From positions 1 through 64,000 of the forward strand of contig CACLHR010000002.1 of NCBI GenBank assembly GCA_902606745.1: a stretch of DNA of 64,000 nucleotides, read 5' to 3'. The notes beneath the pieces were generated by a model. The model did no database searches. It was given only the letters and a program-made list of their open reading frames with translations, and had not been told where the DNA came from. The position numbers and the translations under genes were made by a program. Positions within the stretch are counted from its first letter, which is position 1. Every line of letters begins with the position of its first letter. Source of the DNA: an uncultured Gammaproteobacteria bacterium. Its GTDB lineage: Bacteria > Pseudomonadota > Gammaproteobacteria > PS1 > Pseudothioglobaceae. Positions 18,066 through 26,344 of the stretch are shown here, in pieces.

Positions 18066-19058
18066 ATGGCATTACTAGAAAAGTTAACCAATAGAGCGCA
18101 GAAGATTTGTCCGCGAATCTTACTACCAGAATCGACTGATCTGCGCGTTATACAGGCAGCATTATCATTATCTACTGAAAAAATTGCAAAAATTGTTCTT
18201 CTTGGCAATGAGGATGAAATTTGTTCTCAATTAGAACAGTCAGGCGAAAGAAAAGGACATAACATAGAATTCATTGATCCAAAGGACAAAAAATTAAGAA
18301 ACGTTTATGCCAAAACTTTGTTTGAGAGACGCAAACATAAAGGTTTGGGGCTCAATGAGTCACTAGATTTAGTAAATGACCCTACTGTTTTTGCAATGTT
18401 GGCCTTACACAGAGATGAGGTAGATGGAGTTGTAACTGGTGCAATCACTCCTAGTCAAAAGGTCCTTGGTAATGCATTGAGAATTATTGGTGTTTCAAAT
18501 AACAACAAACTTGTATCGAGTTTTTTTTTGATGATGTTCGATCAAAATCATCAAAAATATGGGGAGAACATAATTTTTTCCGACTGTGCAATGAATATTG
18601 AACCCACTGTAGAAGAGTTAGCTGAAATAGCTCAAAGTGCCTTTAAATCTGCAAAAGATTTAGGCATTAAGCCGAAAATTGCAATGCTTTCTTTTTCCAC
18701 TAATAGAAACACTAAGCATTCTCAAGTTGAAAAAGTGAGACTAGCGACTAGTATCTGTAAGACTAAATTGCCAGATGTTGATATTGTTGGCAACATTCAA
18801 TTGGATGCAGCATTAGAAAGCAAGGTGTTACAAATAAAATATCCTGAAGTAACTTTTGTACCACCTGCCAATGTTCTTATCTTTCCAAACTTAGATGCTG
18901 CAAATATTGGTTATAAGCTTGTTCAACGATTTTCAGGTGCTAAAGCCTTTGGGCCAATACTTCAAGGGATGGCCAAGCCTGTAAATGATCTATCAAGAGG
19001 TTGTAGTGTTGAAGAGATATTTAACACTGTAGTTATTACTGCAAACCAGTGCAAGTAA
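18066..19058 (+). CDS. pta: phosphate acetyltransferase
   Basis: A 330-residue protein corresponding to the catalytic PTA_PTB domain alone, without the N-terminal regulatory half found in the long enterobacterial enzyme. Recognisable segments are RILLPESTDLRVIQAA at the N-terminus, VDGVVTGAITPSQKVLGNAL near residue 120, MLSFSTNRN near 216 (family MLSFST), and ANVLIFPNLDAANIGYKL near 275. It converts acetyl phosphate plus CoA to acetyl-CoA and phosphate. No acetate kinase gene lies beside it; its position 88 bp after the SauS-SauT fusion fits a role in collecting the acetyl phosphate released by Xsc. Confidence 0.95.
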   Translation: MALLEKLTNRAQKICPRILLPESTDLRVIQAALSLSTEKIAKIVLLGNEDEICSQLEQSGERKGHNIEFIDPKDKKLRNVYAKTLFERRKHKGLGLNESLDLVNDPTVFAMLALHRDEVDGVVTGAITPSQKVLGNALRIIGVSNNNKLVSSFFLMMFDQNHQKYGENIIFSDCAMNIEPTVEELAEIAQSAFKSAKDLGIKPKIAMLSFSTNRNTKHSQVEKVRLATSICKTKLPDVDIVGNIQLDAALESKVLQIKYPEVTFVPPANVLIFPNLDAANIGYKLVQRFSGAKAFGPILQGMAKPVNDLSRGCSVEEIFNTVVITANQCK

Positions 19059-19059
19059 A

Positions 19060-20679
19060 CTACATGCTTATGTAATTTGGACCTCCACCTCCTTCAGGAG
19101 GCGTCCAGTTAATATTTTGCGCCGGGTCTTTAATATCACAAGTCTTACAATGTAGGCAATTTGGGGCATTTATTTGGAAATAATCTGACCCTTCTTTTTC
19201 AATGATTTCATAAACTCCGGCAGGACAGTATCTCTGTGCCGGTTCATCATATTTTTCAAGATTGTAATCCAATGGAATTTTAGCGTCAGCTAATTTTAAA
19301 TGAACTGGCTGGTCTTCCTCGTGGTTCGTGCCAGAAAGGAACAAGGAAGAAGTAATGTCAAAACTTAAAACATTATCTGGTGAAGGGTAGGATTTTATTT
19401 TTGAATCTTTGGAAGGCTTTAAAGAATCACAATCTTGCTCATTATCCTTGATATCAATTGGTAATTTATTGTAAAAAATATTGGATTCAATAAAGTTATA
19501 AATTGAACCCCCATAAAAACCAAACTTATGAAGCGCACTACTAAAGTTTCTTGCTTTATAAAGTTCATTGTAAAGGGTGCTGCAACTAAACATATCATCA
19601 AAGTCACAGACTTCTTCTGAGAGTACTTTATTGACATATTCTGCCGCAAGTATTCCAGATTGTAATGCGCAATGACTACCTTTGATTTTTCCGGGATTCA
19701 ATGTACCCGCGTCACAACCAATAATCATTCCACCATCAAAGTCCATTTTAACGAGTGAATGAAGACCTCCTTTGGTGATAGCTCTTGCACCATAAGAAAC
19801 TCGTTTACCGAGCTCCAGATATTGTTTGATCTTAGGGTGTTGTTTATATTGTTGAAACTCTTGAAAGGGACTATGGTGAGGATTGTTATAGTTCAAGTCC
19901 ACAATCAATCCAACCGCTATTTGGTTATCACTAAAATGATATAAAAACCCTCCACCTGATGTACCCTTGTTGAGTGGCCAACCAATTGTATGTAGGACAT
20001 CGCCTGGACTATGATTATCTTTATCAACCTCCCAAATTTCTTTAAAGCCAATTGCATAGTGTTGTGGTGTTTTGTTTACATCTAAATTGAATGCCTTGAT
20101 CAGCTGTTTACCTAAGTGGCCCCTTGAGCCTTCTGCGAATATAGTTTGTTTCGCATATATATTCATACCCGGTGTCCAAGTGCCTTTTTGATTTCCTTGT
20201 TTATCAAGGCCCATATCGCCTGTTGTGATACCACAAACTCTACCACTTTTATCAAGTAAATAGTTCTGAGCAGGAAACCCTGGGAAAATATCGACACCAA
20301 GTTCGACGGCTCTTTCTCCAATCCATTGACAGAGTTCACCGAGAGAAATTATATAATTACCGTGATTTTGCAGTCCTTTTGGTGTTAGCCAAGAGGGCAC
20401 TTTAATGCTTTTTTTGTTACCGGTTAGGAAATAAACATCATCTCTTTTAACAGGAGTATTAAGAGTAGGGCAACTACTTGCGTTTTCAGGAAAAAGGTCA
20501 AATAATGTTTCAGGTTCAAAAACGGCTCCTGAAATAATATGAGAACCTATTTCAGAGCCTTTTTCTAATAAACAAACAGAAAGATTTTGATTGAGTTGTT
20601 TTAATTTGCATGCTGACGCCAGACCTGATGGCCCTCCACCAATAACTACAACGTCATATTCAATTGACTCTCTTTCCAT
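19060..20679 (-). CDS. electron transfer flavoprotein:ubiquinone oxidoreductase
   Basis: Membrane-associated flavo-iron-sulfur protein that passes electrons from reduced ETF to ubiquinone. The 539-residue protein has an N-terminal FAD motif (DVVVIGGGPSGLASACKL), the second FAD segment IIGCDAGTLNPGKIKGSH near residue 320, and the C-terminal [4Fe-4S] ligands in NCLHCKTCDIKDPAQNI. The ending PPEGGGGPNYISM is typical of the family. It follows etfA by 20 bp, giving etfB-etfA-ETF-QO in one direction. Which dehydrogenases feed it is not visible here; acyl-CoA or methylated-amine dehydrogenases are usual. It converges with pta with a 1-bp gap. Confidence 0.96.
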   Translation of the reverse strand: MERESIEYDVVVIGGGPSGLASACKLKQLNQNLSVCLLEKGSEIGSHIISGAVFEPETLFDLFPENASSCPTLNTPVKRDDVYFLTGNKKSIKVPSWLTPKGLQNHGNYIISLGELCQWIGERAVELGVDIFPGFPAQNYLLDKSGRVCGITTGDMGLDKQGNQKGTWTPGMNIYAKQTIFAEGSRGHLGKQLIKAFNLDVNKTPQHYAIGFKEIWEVDKDNHSPGDVLHTIGWPLNKGTSGGGFLYHFSDNQIAVGLIVDLNYNNPHHSPFQEFQQYKQHPKIKQYLELGKRVSYGARAITKGGLHSLVKMDFDGGMIIGCDAGTLNPGKIKGSHCALQSGILAAEYVNKVLSEEVCDFDDMFSCSTLYNELYKARNFSSALHKFGFYGGSIYNFIESNIFYNKLPIDIKDNEQDCDSLKPSKDSKIKSYPSPDNVLSFDITSSLFLSGTNHEEDQPVHLKLADAKIPLDYNLEKYDEPAQRYCPAGVYEIIEKEGSDYFQINAPNCLHCKTCDIKDPAQNINWTPPEGGGGPNYISM

Positions 20680-20699
20680 TAAACCAACCCCAATAGAAG

Positions 20700-21626
20700 T
20701 TATAAGGAATGATCATTCAACTCTTTTAATGCACCAAACAGATCAGCCTCCCATACCAAATCAGCCATTCTAGCCATTGGTGCATCTGGGTCATTGTTAA
20801 TGACCACAATCACCTGAGAATCTTTCATGCCTGCAAGATGTTGAATAGCTCCCGATATTCCAACAGCTAAGTATAGTTTAGGCGCAACAACTTTACCAGT
20901 CTGTCCGACTTGATAATCGTTTGAAATAAAGCCTGCATCTACTGCAGCTCTGGAAGCGCCAATAGCTGCATCAAGTTTATCAGCTAATTGCTCAATTAAA
21001 GCAAAATTTTCCTTTGACCCAAGTCCACGACCACCTGAAACAATTCTATCAGCTGTTGTTAGTTCAGGCCTCTCTGATTGAGATTCTTGAAGTGAAATAA
21101 AGTTTGATTTTGGTTCAGGTATGGGTAATGATAATTCCTCGATAGTTGCTGAACCTCCATCACCAGAATGTTCAAATGCAGTGGCTCTAACTGTCATTAA
21201 GATAGTGTCATCGCTTGATTCAACAGTCGCCATAATATTGCCCGCATAAAGTGGTCTCACAAAGGTGTTATGTGACTTGATTTCACATACATCAGATATT
21301 GGTTGAACGTCTAGTAGGGCGCCTACCCTTGGTAAAATATTTTTACTATAAGTGGATGATCCAGAAAGCAGATATTTATAATCAGACATCGCTTCTGCCA
21401 CTAATTTACTGGCAACTCCAACACTTACATGTTCTAACTTTGAGTCAGCAATAACTTTTACGGTGTTAATAATATCTAGAGAAGCAACCGAGGCAGCATT
21501 AGCCGAATCATCTGTCAGCACTAATGCATCAATTTTATCTGAAAGTTGAGTTGCAGCTGTTATTGCAGCGCGACTATTAGAGCTTACTTCAGACCCGTTT
21601 AGTTCGATTAAAATTAGTGCAGACAT
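20700..21626 (-). CDS. etfA: electron transfer flavoprotein alpha subunit
   Basis: A 308-residue FAD-binding subunit of the heterodimeric ETF. The C-terminal FAD domain shows IVSGGRGLGSKENF near residue 193, GASRAAVDAGF near 242, and VAPKLYLAVGISGAIQHLAGM followed by VVINNDPDAPMARMADLVWEADLF, all standard EtfA motifs. The start ATG overlaps the etfB stop by 1 bp (TAATG). It carries electrons between soluble dehydrogenases and the ETF:ubiquinone oxidoreductase encoded next. Confidence 0.97.
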   Translation of the reverse strand: MSALILIELNGSEVSSNSRAAITAATQLSDKIDALVLTDDSANAASVASLDIINTVKVIADSKLEHVSVGVASKLVAEAMSDYKYLLSGSSTYSKNILPRVGALLDVQPISDVCEIKSHNTFVRPLYAGNIMATVESSDDTILMTVRATAFEHSGDGGSATIEELSLPIPEPKSNFISLQESQSERPELTTADRIVSGGRGLGSKENFALIEQLADKLDAAIGASRAAVDAGFISNDYQVGQTGKVVAPKLYLAVGISGAIQHLAGMKDSQVIVVINNDPDAPMARMADLVWEADLFGALKELNDHSL

Positions 21627-22387
21627 TAGAGAACTCCCAACTGGCTTAGTTCGGACAATAGCTCTTCAGCAGATTGGACTTGTTTTGATGCTCTATCCTT
21701 GGTTCCAGATTCATCAACACTGATGACTTTGACTCTAGGGCTGACATCAATATCAAAGCTTGATATTTCAATTGATTCTAAAGGTTTTGATCTAGCTTTC
21801 ATTATATTAGGTAAAGAGGCGTATCTTGGTTCATTAAGCCTCAAATCAACAGTAACAATAGCTGGTAAATTTAGCTTTCTAGTTTCAATTCCCGAGTCAA
21901 TTTCACGACAAACTTCAGCACTTTTCCCGTCATCACTTAGCTGAAATTTAGAAATAAAGGTTCCTAAGGAATAATCCAAAAGGCCAGAGAGAATTTGACC
22001 GGTTTGGTTGTTATCATTGTCGACAGCTTGTTTTCCCATAATGATAAGTTGAGCTTCTTCGCGTTTAACAATATTTGCCAAAATTTTTCCAAGATGAAGG
22101 GGTTGCAAGTCTAAGTCTGACTCTGTATTGACAAAAATAGCTCGGTCTACGCCCATTGCTAAAGCAGTCCTCAAGGTATCTATTGTTTTTTCGGTGCCAA
22201 TACTAACAGCTATGGTTTCGATGGCAGCGCCGCTCTCTTTAATCTTTAAAGCTTCTTCAACAGCGATTTCACAAAAAGGGTTCATTGCCATTTTTGCATT
22301 AGTCAGATCAACTAACTGGGTTTGTTTGTTAACTCGTGCCTGAGTGTAGGGGTCAAGAACACGTTTAATTGGGATAACTATTTTCAT
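21626..22387 (-). CDS. etfB: electron transfer flavoprotein beta subunit
   Basis: A 253-residue AMP-binding subunit of ETF. It starts with MKIVIPIKRVLDP, a typical EtfB N-terminus. The internal segments MNPFCEIAVEEALKIKE, ALAMGVDRAIFV, MGKQAVDNDNNQTGQILSGLL and the C-terminal LPAIVTVDLRLNEPRYASLPNIMKA (the recognition loop that contacts partner dehydrogenases) confirm it. It is the first gene of the etfB-etfA-ETF-QO set. The 128-bp gap upstream, before creC, should hold the promoter, but I could not pick a clear one. Confidence 0.97.
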   Translation of the reverse strand: MKIVIPIKRVLDPYTQARVNKQTQLVDLTNAKMAMNPFCEIAVEEALKIKESGAAIETIAVSIGTEKTIDTLRTALAMGVDRAIFVNTESDLDLQPLHLGKILANIVKREEAQLIIMGKQAVDNDNNQTGQILSGLLDYSLGTFISKFQLSDDGKSAEVCREIDSGIETRKLNLPAIVTVDLRLNEPRYASLPNIMKARSKPLESIEISSFDIDVSPRVKVISVDESGTKDRASKQVQSAEELLSELSQLGVL

Positions 22388-22515
22388 ACTTGGTAAAGTT
22401 TATCGTTAAAAATGTCGCGATAATACCATATTAATTAGTTTTGTCTAGAGACAGAAAAAACAAAATTAGAATACCATATTGAGATTGATTTTGTTTTTTT
22501 TGTAAACTTTTAATA

Positions 22516-24018
22516 TTAACTTAGTGGGAACCGTAACTTAGCCTCAGCACCATTCTGCAATAACCGGTTTTTTAAAGTAACCTCTCCTCCATGAAGTTGC
22601 ATAATCTTTCTAACGAACCTTAGACCAAGACCATTACCTCTGGCACCTGTATCTGGCCTTGAGACTGAATAGAAGCGAGTAAATAGTTTGCTTGAAACGT
22701 GTGGCGGTATACCCGGCCCTTCATCGAGCACAACAATTGTAACAGCCGTATTAGACTCTGAGGCTTTTATTGTAATCGTACCACCTTTGGGACTAAAGTC
22801 TATTGCATTCTTTATGATATTCCCTAAGGCTTGCTCTAGGAGTATTTTTTCAGCAAAAACTGTGCCTTTCTTATCTATATCGTCAAGATTTATAGTGATA
22901 TTTTTACTGACAATTAAACGATTATGGGTGCCATAAACTTTTAAGACTTTTTCTATTATGGGTAAGATTTTGAGTTTTTCTATTTTGGTTAGTTTATCAC
23001 GTCTTTCAATTCTTGAAAGATCTAGTAGCCTAGATACAAGTGAATCCATTTGCTTGTTTGAATCAAGAATGCTTCGAATAAATTCTCGTCTCTTCTTCAT
23101 TTCTTTAGTTAGAACTTTACTTTTTTTATCATCTTTCTCTTCTAGGAGGTAACTCTCAATGCCCATCGGTGTTAACAGATTTTCTGCAGTTAGCCGAATC
23201 CCAGTAATAGGAGTTCTTAATTCATGAGCAAGAGTATCAATGTATTCTTCAACATCATCCTTAAGTTCTACTTCGCTTCGAGCTTGCTCTATGGCCACAG
23301 CAAGTTTATTAAACTGAACGTTTACATTAGGGATCGATACATCTTCACCCTTAAAAAGTTCCCTAGTATATTTCTCCACGCGACGAATGTTTCTTGAAAT
23401 TCTGTAGCTACCTAAGGCACCAAAAAACAAAGCGAGGAGAAATATATAGAATATGAATCTATATAATCGGGATTTATCCATTAGGTCTAACATTGGAGCT
23501 ACAAGGACAAGAGCCCCTTGAACTTCTTGCCTGTTGTCGTAAATAGTGCTTGAAACATGCAAGAATTCAGGTTTAAAAAAATATTCTATGTTTACCCCTC
23601 TTGCCTTCCAAGGGCCGCGAACAGTCTCGGCAGAAATTCTACTTATTCCTTGCTGCCCTGACAATGCTGAACCAACCACTGAATGAGATTTCATGTCTGT
23701 TCCTAGGTTTAAACCACGAGAGTCCAAGACAAGAATACCATCCCTATTAGTAATGTAAATCGCCAGATTCTGTAATCTTGCATCACCATGCGGTGATTGG
23801 AAGTAGTCAAAAATAATACCTCCAAAACTATTGAGATTAATTTCACCGTCTATGATATTTTGAGAGGCAATTTTGCTAAACATGGTTGCTACCTCGACCA
23901 TAACCTCTTTTGCAGACTCTATACTTGTACGATGGGCAAAAGCCCAGACCAAGGTGCTACTGACTAAAAAGTAAAGAATAAACAGTTTGGTGCCTATATT
24001 TAATTTGAAGTATTTCAT
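22516..24018 (-). CDS. creC: sensor histidine kinase, CreC-like
   Basis: A 500-residue membrane sensor kinase. Two hydrophobic segments (about residues 10-27 and 186-207) bracket a periplasmic sensor region of CreC type (LVLDSRGLNLGTDMKSHSVVG). The cytoplasmic part has the phospho-acceptor histidine in TLAHELRTPITGIR, the N-box LGNIIKNAIDFSPKGG and the G-box DEGPGIPPH...GNGLGL. The ending RFYSVSRPDTGARG ... HGGEVTLKNRLLQNGAEAKLRFP parallels CreC. It overlaps creB by 4 bp. TTCAC repeats at the cre-tag spacing in front of creB independently support the identity. CreBC responds to growth-medium carbon status in E. coli; the stimulus here is unknown. Confidence 0.88.
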   Translation of the reverse strand: MKYFKLNIGTKLFILYFLVSSTLVWAFAHRTSIESAKEVMVEVATMFSKIASQNIIDGEINLNSFGGIIFDYFQSPHGDARLQNLAIYITNRDGILVLDSRGLNLGTDMKSHSVVGSALSGQQGISRISAETVRGPWKARGVNIEYFFKPEFLHVSSTIYDNRQEVQGALVLVAPMLDLMDKSRLYRFIFYIFLLALFFGALGSYRISRNIRRVEKYTRELFKGEDVSIPNVNVQFNKLAVAIEQARSEVELKDDVEEYIDTLAHELRTPITGIRLTAENLLTPMGIESYLLEEKDDKKSKVLTKEMKKRREFIRSILDSNKQMDSLVSRLLDLSRIERRDKLTKIEKLKILPIIEKVLKVYGTHNRLIVSKNITINLDDIDKKGTVFAEKILLEQALGNIIKNAIDFSPKGGTITIKASESNTAVTIVVLDEGPGIPPHVSSKLFTRFYSVSRPDTGARGNGLGLRFVRKIMQLHGGEVTLKNRLLQNGAEAKLRFPLS

Positions 24019-24692
24019 TCAATAAGACTGTAGCCGATACCTCTGTTGGTTAATATTAATTTCTGGGGGTCGCACGATTCATCAATTTCTTTTAAACGTT
24101 TACGGATAGACTTAATGTGCGTATTGATTGTTTTTTTATCTGCGCCGTATGGTTTATCACCCCATATATTTTTCATCAAATATTCCCTTGTATGGACTCG
24201 ATTAGGGTGTTGTATAAGGTGAGACAAAATTTTGAATTCAGTCTGAGTTAAGGTTAGTTCTTGGTTATGAAATAATATTTTCTGCATGTCTTGATTAATG
24301 CTGAATTTTGATTCAGGATTTGTATCCGTACGATCACGTCTTAGTTGTGAGCGCACATGAGCAACAACTAATCTGGGACTAAAGGGTTTGGTTATATATC
24401 CATTGGCACCTAGCCCCTCTAAACCAAGAACTTGGTCAGACTCATCATCTCTGGCAGTAATAATAACAACAGGCAGGTCTGAATTAGTGCGAACTTTTCG
24501 CAGTACATCAAAGCCGCTCATGTCGGGTAAGCCTACATCAAGAAGCATAAGGTCTACTGCATTATTTTCTACGTAGTCAAGGGCATCAGTACCGTTATCG
24601 AACCACTGGCAGCTGAAAGAGTCCTGTTCAAGGATGAAAGCTATACTTTCAGCAATCGTTCTATCATCTTCAACTATTAGAATATGTTGCAT
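24015..24692 (-). CDS. creB: response regulator, CreB-like (OmpR family)
   Basis: A 225-residue response regulator. The receiver domain holds the phosphorylated Asp in DLMLLDVGLPDMSGF, plus acidic residues EDD at 8-10, Thr in VIITARDDE and Lys in GYITKPFSP. The C-terminal winged-helix domain (about 125-225) has the OmpR-type LTQTEFKILSHLIQHPNRVHTREYL and TINTHIKSIRKRL recognition helix. It is followed by creC with a 4-bp overlap. Three TTCAC boxes lie 63-89 bp upstream of its start, matching the E. coli CreB consensus spacing, so autoregulation or control of the divergent small ORF is likely. Confidence 0.9.
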   Translation of the reverse strand: MQHILIVEDDRTIAESIAFILEQDSFSCQWFDNGTDALDYVENNAVDLMLLDVGLPDMSGFDVLRKVRTNSDLPVVIITARDDESDQVLGLEGLGANGYITKPFSPRLVVAHVRSQLRRDRTDTNPESKFSINQDMQKILFHNQELTLTQTEFKILSHLIQHPNRVHTREYLMKNIWGDKPYGADKKTINTHIKSIRKRLKEIDESCDPQKLILTNRGIGYSLIE

Positions 24693-24754
24693 GCAGATAA
24701 ACCCCTATAAGAAAAGATATTATTGTAGTTCAAAATTCAATAAAAAAAACAATC

Positions 24755-24781
24755 TTCACACAATCTTCACCAAAACTTCAC
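24755..24781 (+). promoter_or_regulatory. triple cre-tag (CreB binding repeats)
   Basis: Three TTCAC boxes at 24755-24759, 24766-24770 and 24777-24781, each separated by exactly 6 bp, an 11-bp period. The E. coli CreB site is TTCAC-N6-TTCAC, so this is two overlapping cre tags. TTGACA lies 11 bp further on (24793-24798), with TATTAT at 24814-24819 after a short 15-bp spacer or TATATT at 24799-24804. The boxes are oriented toward the small plus-strand ORF at 24852 and sit upstream of creB on the other strand. Confidence 0.75.
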
Positions 24782-24851
24782 TTATAAAACATTTGACATA
24801 TATTTACATCGCCTATTATGAGGTCATTGTTTTTAGTTTATTAGAGAAAAA

Positions 24852-25007
24852 ATGCGACATCAACCCCTTAAAGTTGCAAATGCCATTGCTGGAATAGTAA
24901 AGCTCAATGTTGTTATGAGTGATGATATTACAGCTCGTGTGCCTAAAAATTCTCTAATGACTAAAAACAATACTATTGAAACTCAGCATGTTGACATTAA
25001 TAATTAA
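24852..25007 (+). CDS. small hypothetical protein (51 aa) behind the cre-tag promoter
   Basis: A 51-codon frame, ATG to TAA, beginning MRHQPLKVANAIAGIVKL. It matches nothing I recognise; it has no clear signal peptide, membrane segment or known motif. The support is positional: it starts about 70 bp downstream of three CreB boxes and about 30 bp from a possible -10, and AGAG lies just before the start. Codon use is like the surroundings. It could be a real CreB target, or a chance frame in a noncoding leader. Confidence 0.35.
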   Translation: MRHQPLKVANAIAGIVKLNVVMSDDITARVPKNSLMTKNNTIETQHVDINN

Positions 25008-25038
25008 ATTCAGGACATGATTTTGCTTATATTTAAGA

Positions 25039-25122
25039 ACCTCGAACACCCTTGCCATTCACTCTCCGTTTGGTAACTGAGGTAGCGGCTATAGCTGGTG
25101 GGTTGCTCCTACCCTCCAGCTA
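25039..25122 (+). ncRNA. structured stretch with two stem-loops (possible RNA element)
   Basis: First hairpin: ACCTC (25039-25043) pairs with GAGGT (25079-25083), and inside it TTGCCA (25052-25057) pairs with TGGTAA (25071-25076) using one G-U pair. Second hairpin: TAGCTGGTGGGT (25092-25103) pairs with ACCCTCCAGCTA (25111-25122), 12 bp with one T-T mismatch and a 7-nt loop. It is GC-rich against an AT-rich background. There is no T-run directly after, so not a normal terminator. It precedes the short ORF at 25145 and could be its leader or an independent small RNA. I do not recognise the family. Confidence 0.4.
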
Positions 25123-25144
25123 AAGCTTTTTACTGGAATAATAA

Positions 25145-25306
25145 ATGAATCAAATACAAAATCAATTAATTTCCAAGGATCTAAGCGATATTAAAACTAG
25201 TGCTTATTGCAAAAGAAATAACATTAATGAATATCAATTCAAGAAGGCCTTAGCCTGGTATCACAGTGCTATACAAAGTTCGAAACAAGGCAAAAGAAAG
25301 CACTAA
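25145..25306 (+). CDS. small protein with IS66 OrfA-like helix-turn-helix pattern (53 aa)
   Basis: A 53-codon frame starting MNQIQNQLISKDLSDIKTSA. The segment KTSAYCKRNNINEYQFKKAL resembles the short HTH of IS66-type accessory proteins (pattern SG.S..AYC+.N.I....F..W). No transposase, terminal repeats or target duplication is seen nearby, so it is either a relic or an unrelated small DNA-binding protein. The ribosome binding site is weak (GGA, 9 bp upstream). The adjacent 12-bp stem-loop may belong to the same element. Confidence 0.4.
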   Translation: MNQIQNQLISKDLSDIKTSAYCKRNNINEYQFKKALAWYHSAIQSSKQGKRKH

Positions 25307-25392
25307 AAGTTTTTTTTAAATAAAGTCTTATATCACTCAATTTGTTTCTTAATTAATACATATCTTTGATAAGGTATTATGTTGTCTAAATT

Positions 25393-25938
25393 ATGCAACT
25401 CAAATCGATCACAACAGCGTTAGTAATAATATTTCTTCTGGCGCTTTCTTCATCTTCAATTGCTGGACTCAAGGTAGGTGATAAGGCGCCAAACTTTGCT
25501 TTGCAAGATCAGAACAAAATAACCCATAATTTAAGCAATTATGAAGGTCAATGGGTTGTGTTGTATTTTTATCCTAAAGACGATACACCTGGCTGTACGA
25601 CTCAAGCTTGTGATTTTAGAGATGCCGTGAAACGAATCATTGCAAGTAAAGCTGTGGTTTTTGGACTGAGTGTTGATAGTGTTAGATCACACAAACTTTT
25701 CGCTGAAAAGTACAATTTACCGTTCTCATTGCTTGCAGATGAAACAAGAGAAGTGTCCAAGCTATATGATTCATTAAGCAGCTTTTTTAAGGTGTCAAAC
25801 AGAAATACCTTTATCATTGACCCTGAAGGTAACATTGCCAAAATATATCTATCTGTTAATCCAAAAACTCACTCAGAGATGGTCTTAAGTGACCTTAGTA
25901 GCCTCCAAAAAGCGAGTGACAAGACAGAGTCTAACTAA
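25393..25938 (+). CDS. secreted peroxiredoxin, BCP/PrxQ type
   Basis: A 181-residue thiol peroxidase. Residues 1-24 form a Sec signal peptide (ALVIIFLLALSSSSIAG), so it acts in the periplasm. The mature part begins LKVGDKAPNFALQDQ and carries YFYPKDDTPGCTTQACDFRD, with the peroxidatic Cys in PGCT and a second Cys five residues later, as in PrxQ/BCP. It reduces hydroperoxides with thiols as electron donors. Most BCP proteins are cytoplasmic, so an exported form is slightly unusual, though such forms exist. It stands alone and converges with the GIY-YIG gene with a 4-bp overlap. Confidence 0.93.
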   Translation: MQLKSITTALVIIFLLALSSSSIAGLKVGDKAPNFALQDQNKITHNLSNYEGQWVVLYFYPKDDTPGCTTQACDFRDAVKRIIASKAVVFGLSVDSVRSHKLFAEKYNLPFSLLADETREVSKLYDSLSSFFKVSNRNTFIIDPEGNIAKIYLSVNPKTHSEMVLSDLSSLQKASDKTESN

Positions 25939-26213
25939 TTTTCGTTGGCTGAATTAATAAGAGCCTGTTTTTCATCTTTTGACATTTTTTTTATAATTAT
26001 CTCTCTTAGTGAAGCTTCACTTCTACTGGCTGATTTTTCTTTGTAAACTAATTTACAAGGCCAATGTGAGCGAGTGTATTTAGCGCCACCTTTGATTTCT
26101 CCTTTGTGCTGTTTGAGACGTTTTTCTAGGTTATTTGTGATGCCGCAATAAAGACTACCGTCTCCACATTTAAGTATATAAATCAACCAATTATTTTGGG
26201 TTGTTGTACCCAT
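25935..26213 (-). CDS. GIY-YIG domain protein (YhbQ/UPF0213 type)
   Basis: A 92-residue single-domain GIY-YIG protein. The opening WLIYILKCGDGSLYCGITNNLEKRLKQH is the hallmark, with the two Tyr and the CGITNNLEKR loop, followed by GAKYTRSHWPCKLVYKE. It belongs to the compact YhbQ-like group, some of which have nuclease activity on damaged DNA. No mobile-element context is evident. The start has no strong ribosome binding site, but the domain begins within 10 residues, leaving little choice. Confidence 0.92.
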   Translation of the reverse strand: MGTTTQNNWLIYILKCGDGSLYCGITNNLEKRLKQHKGEIKGGAKYTRSHWPCKLVYKEKSASRSEASLREIIIKKMSKDEKQALINSANEN

Positions 26214-26344
26214 AAAAAACTTTTTACCATGTTTATTTATTTTGGTTGCAAAATATATTAAAATGCGCGTTTTTAAATATATATGTCTTAATAAACTGAG
26301 ACATTTTTTAAGATTTTTATCTACAGTTAATTCAATAAATTGAT

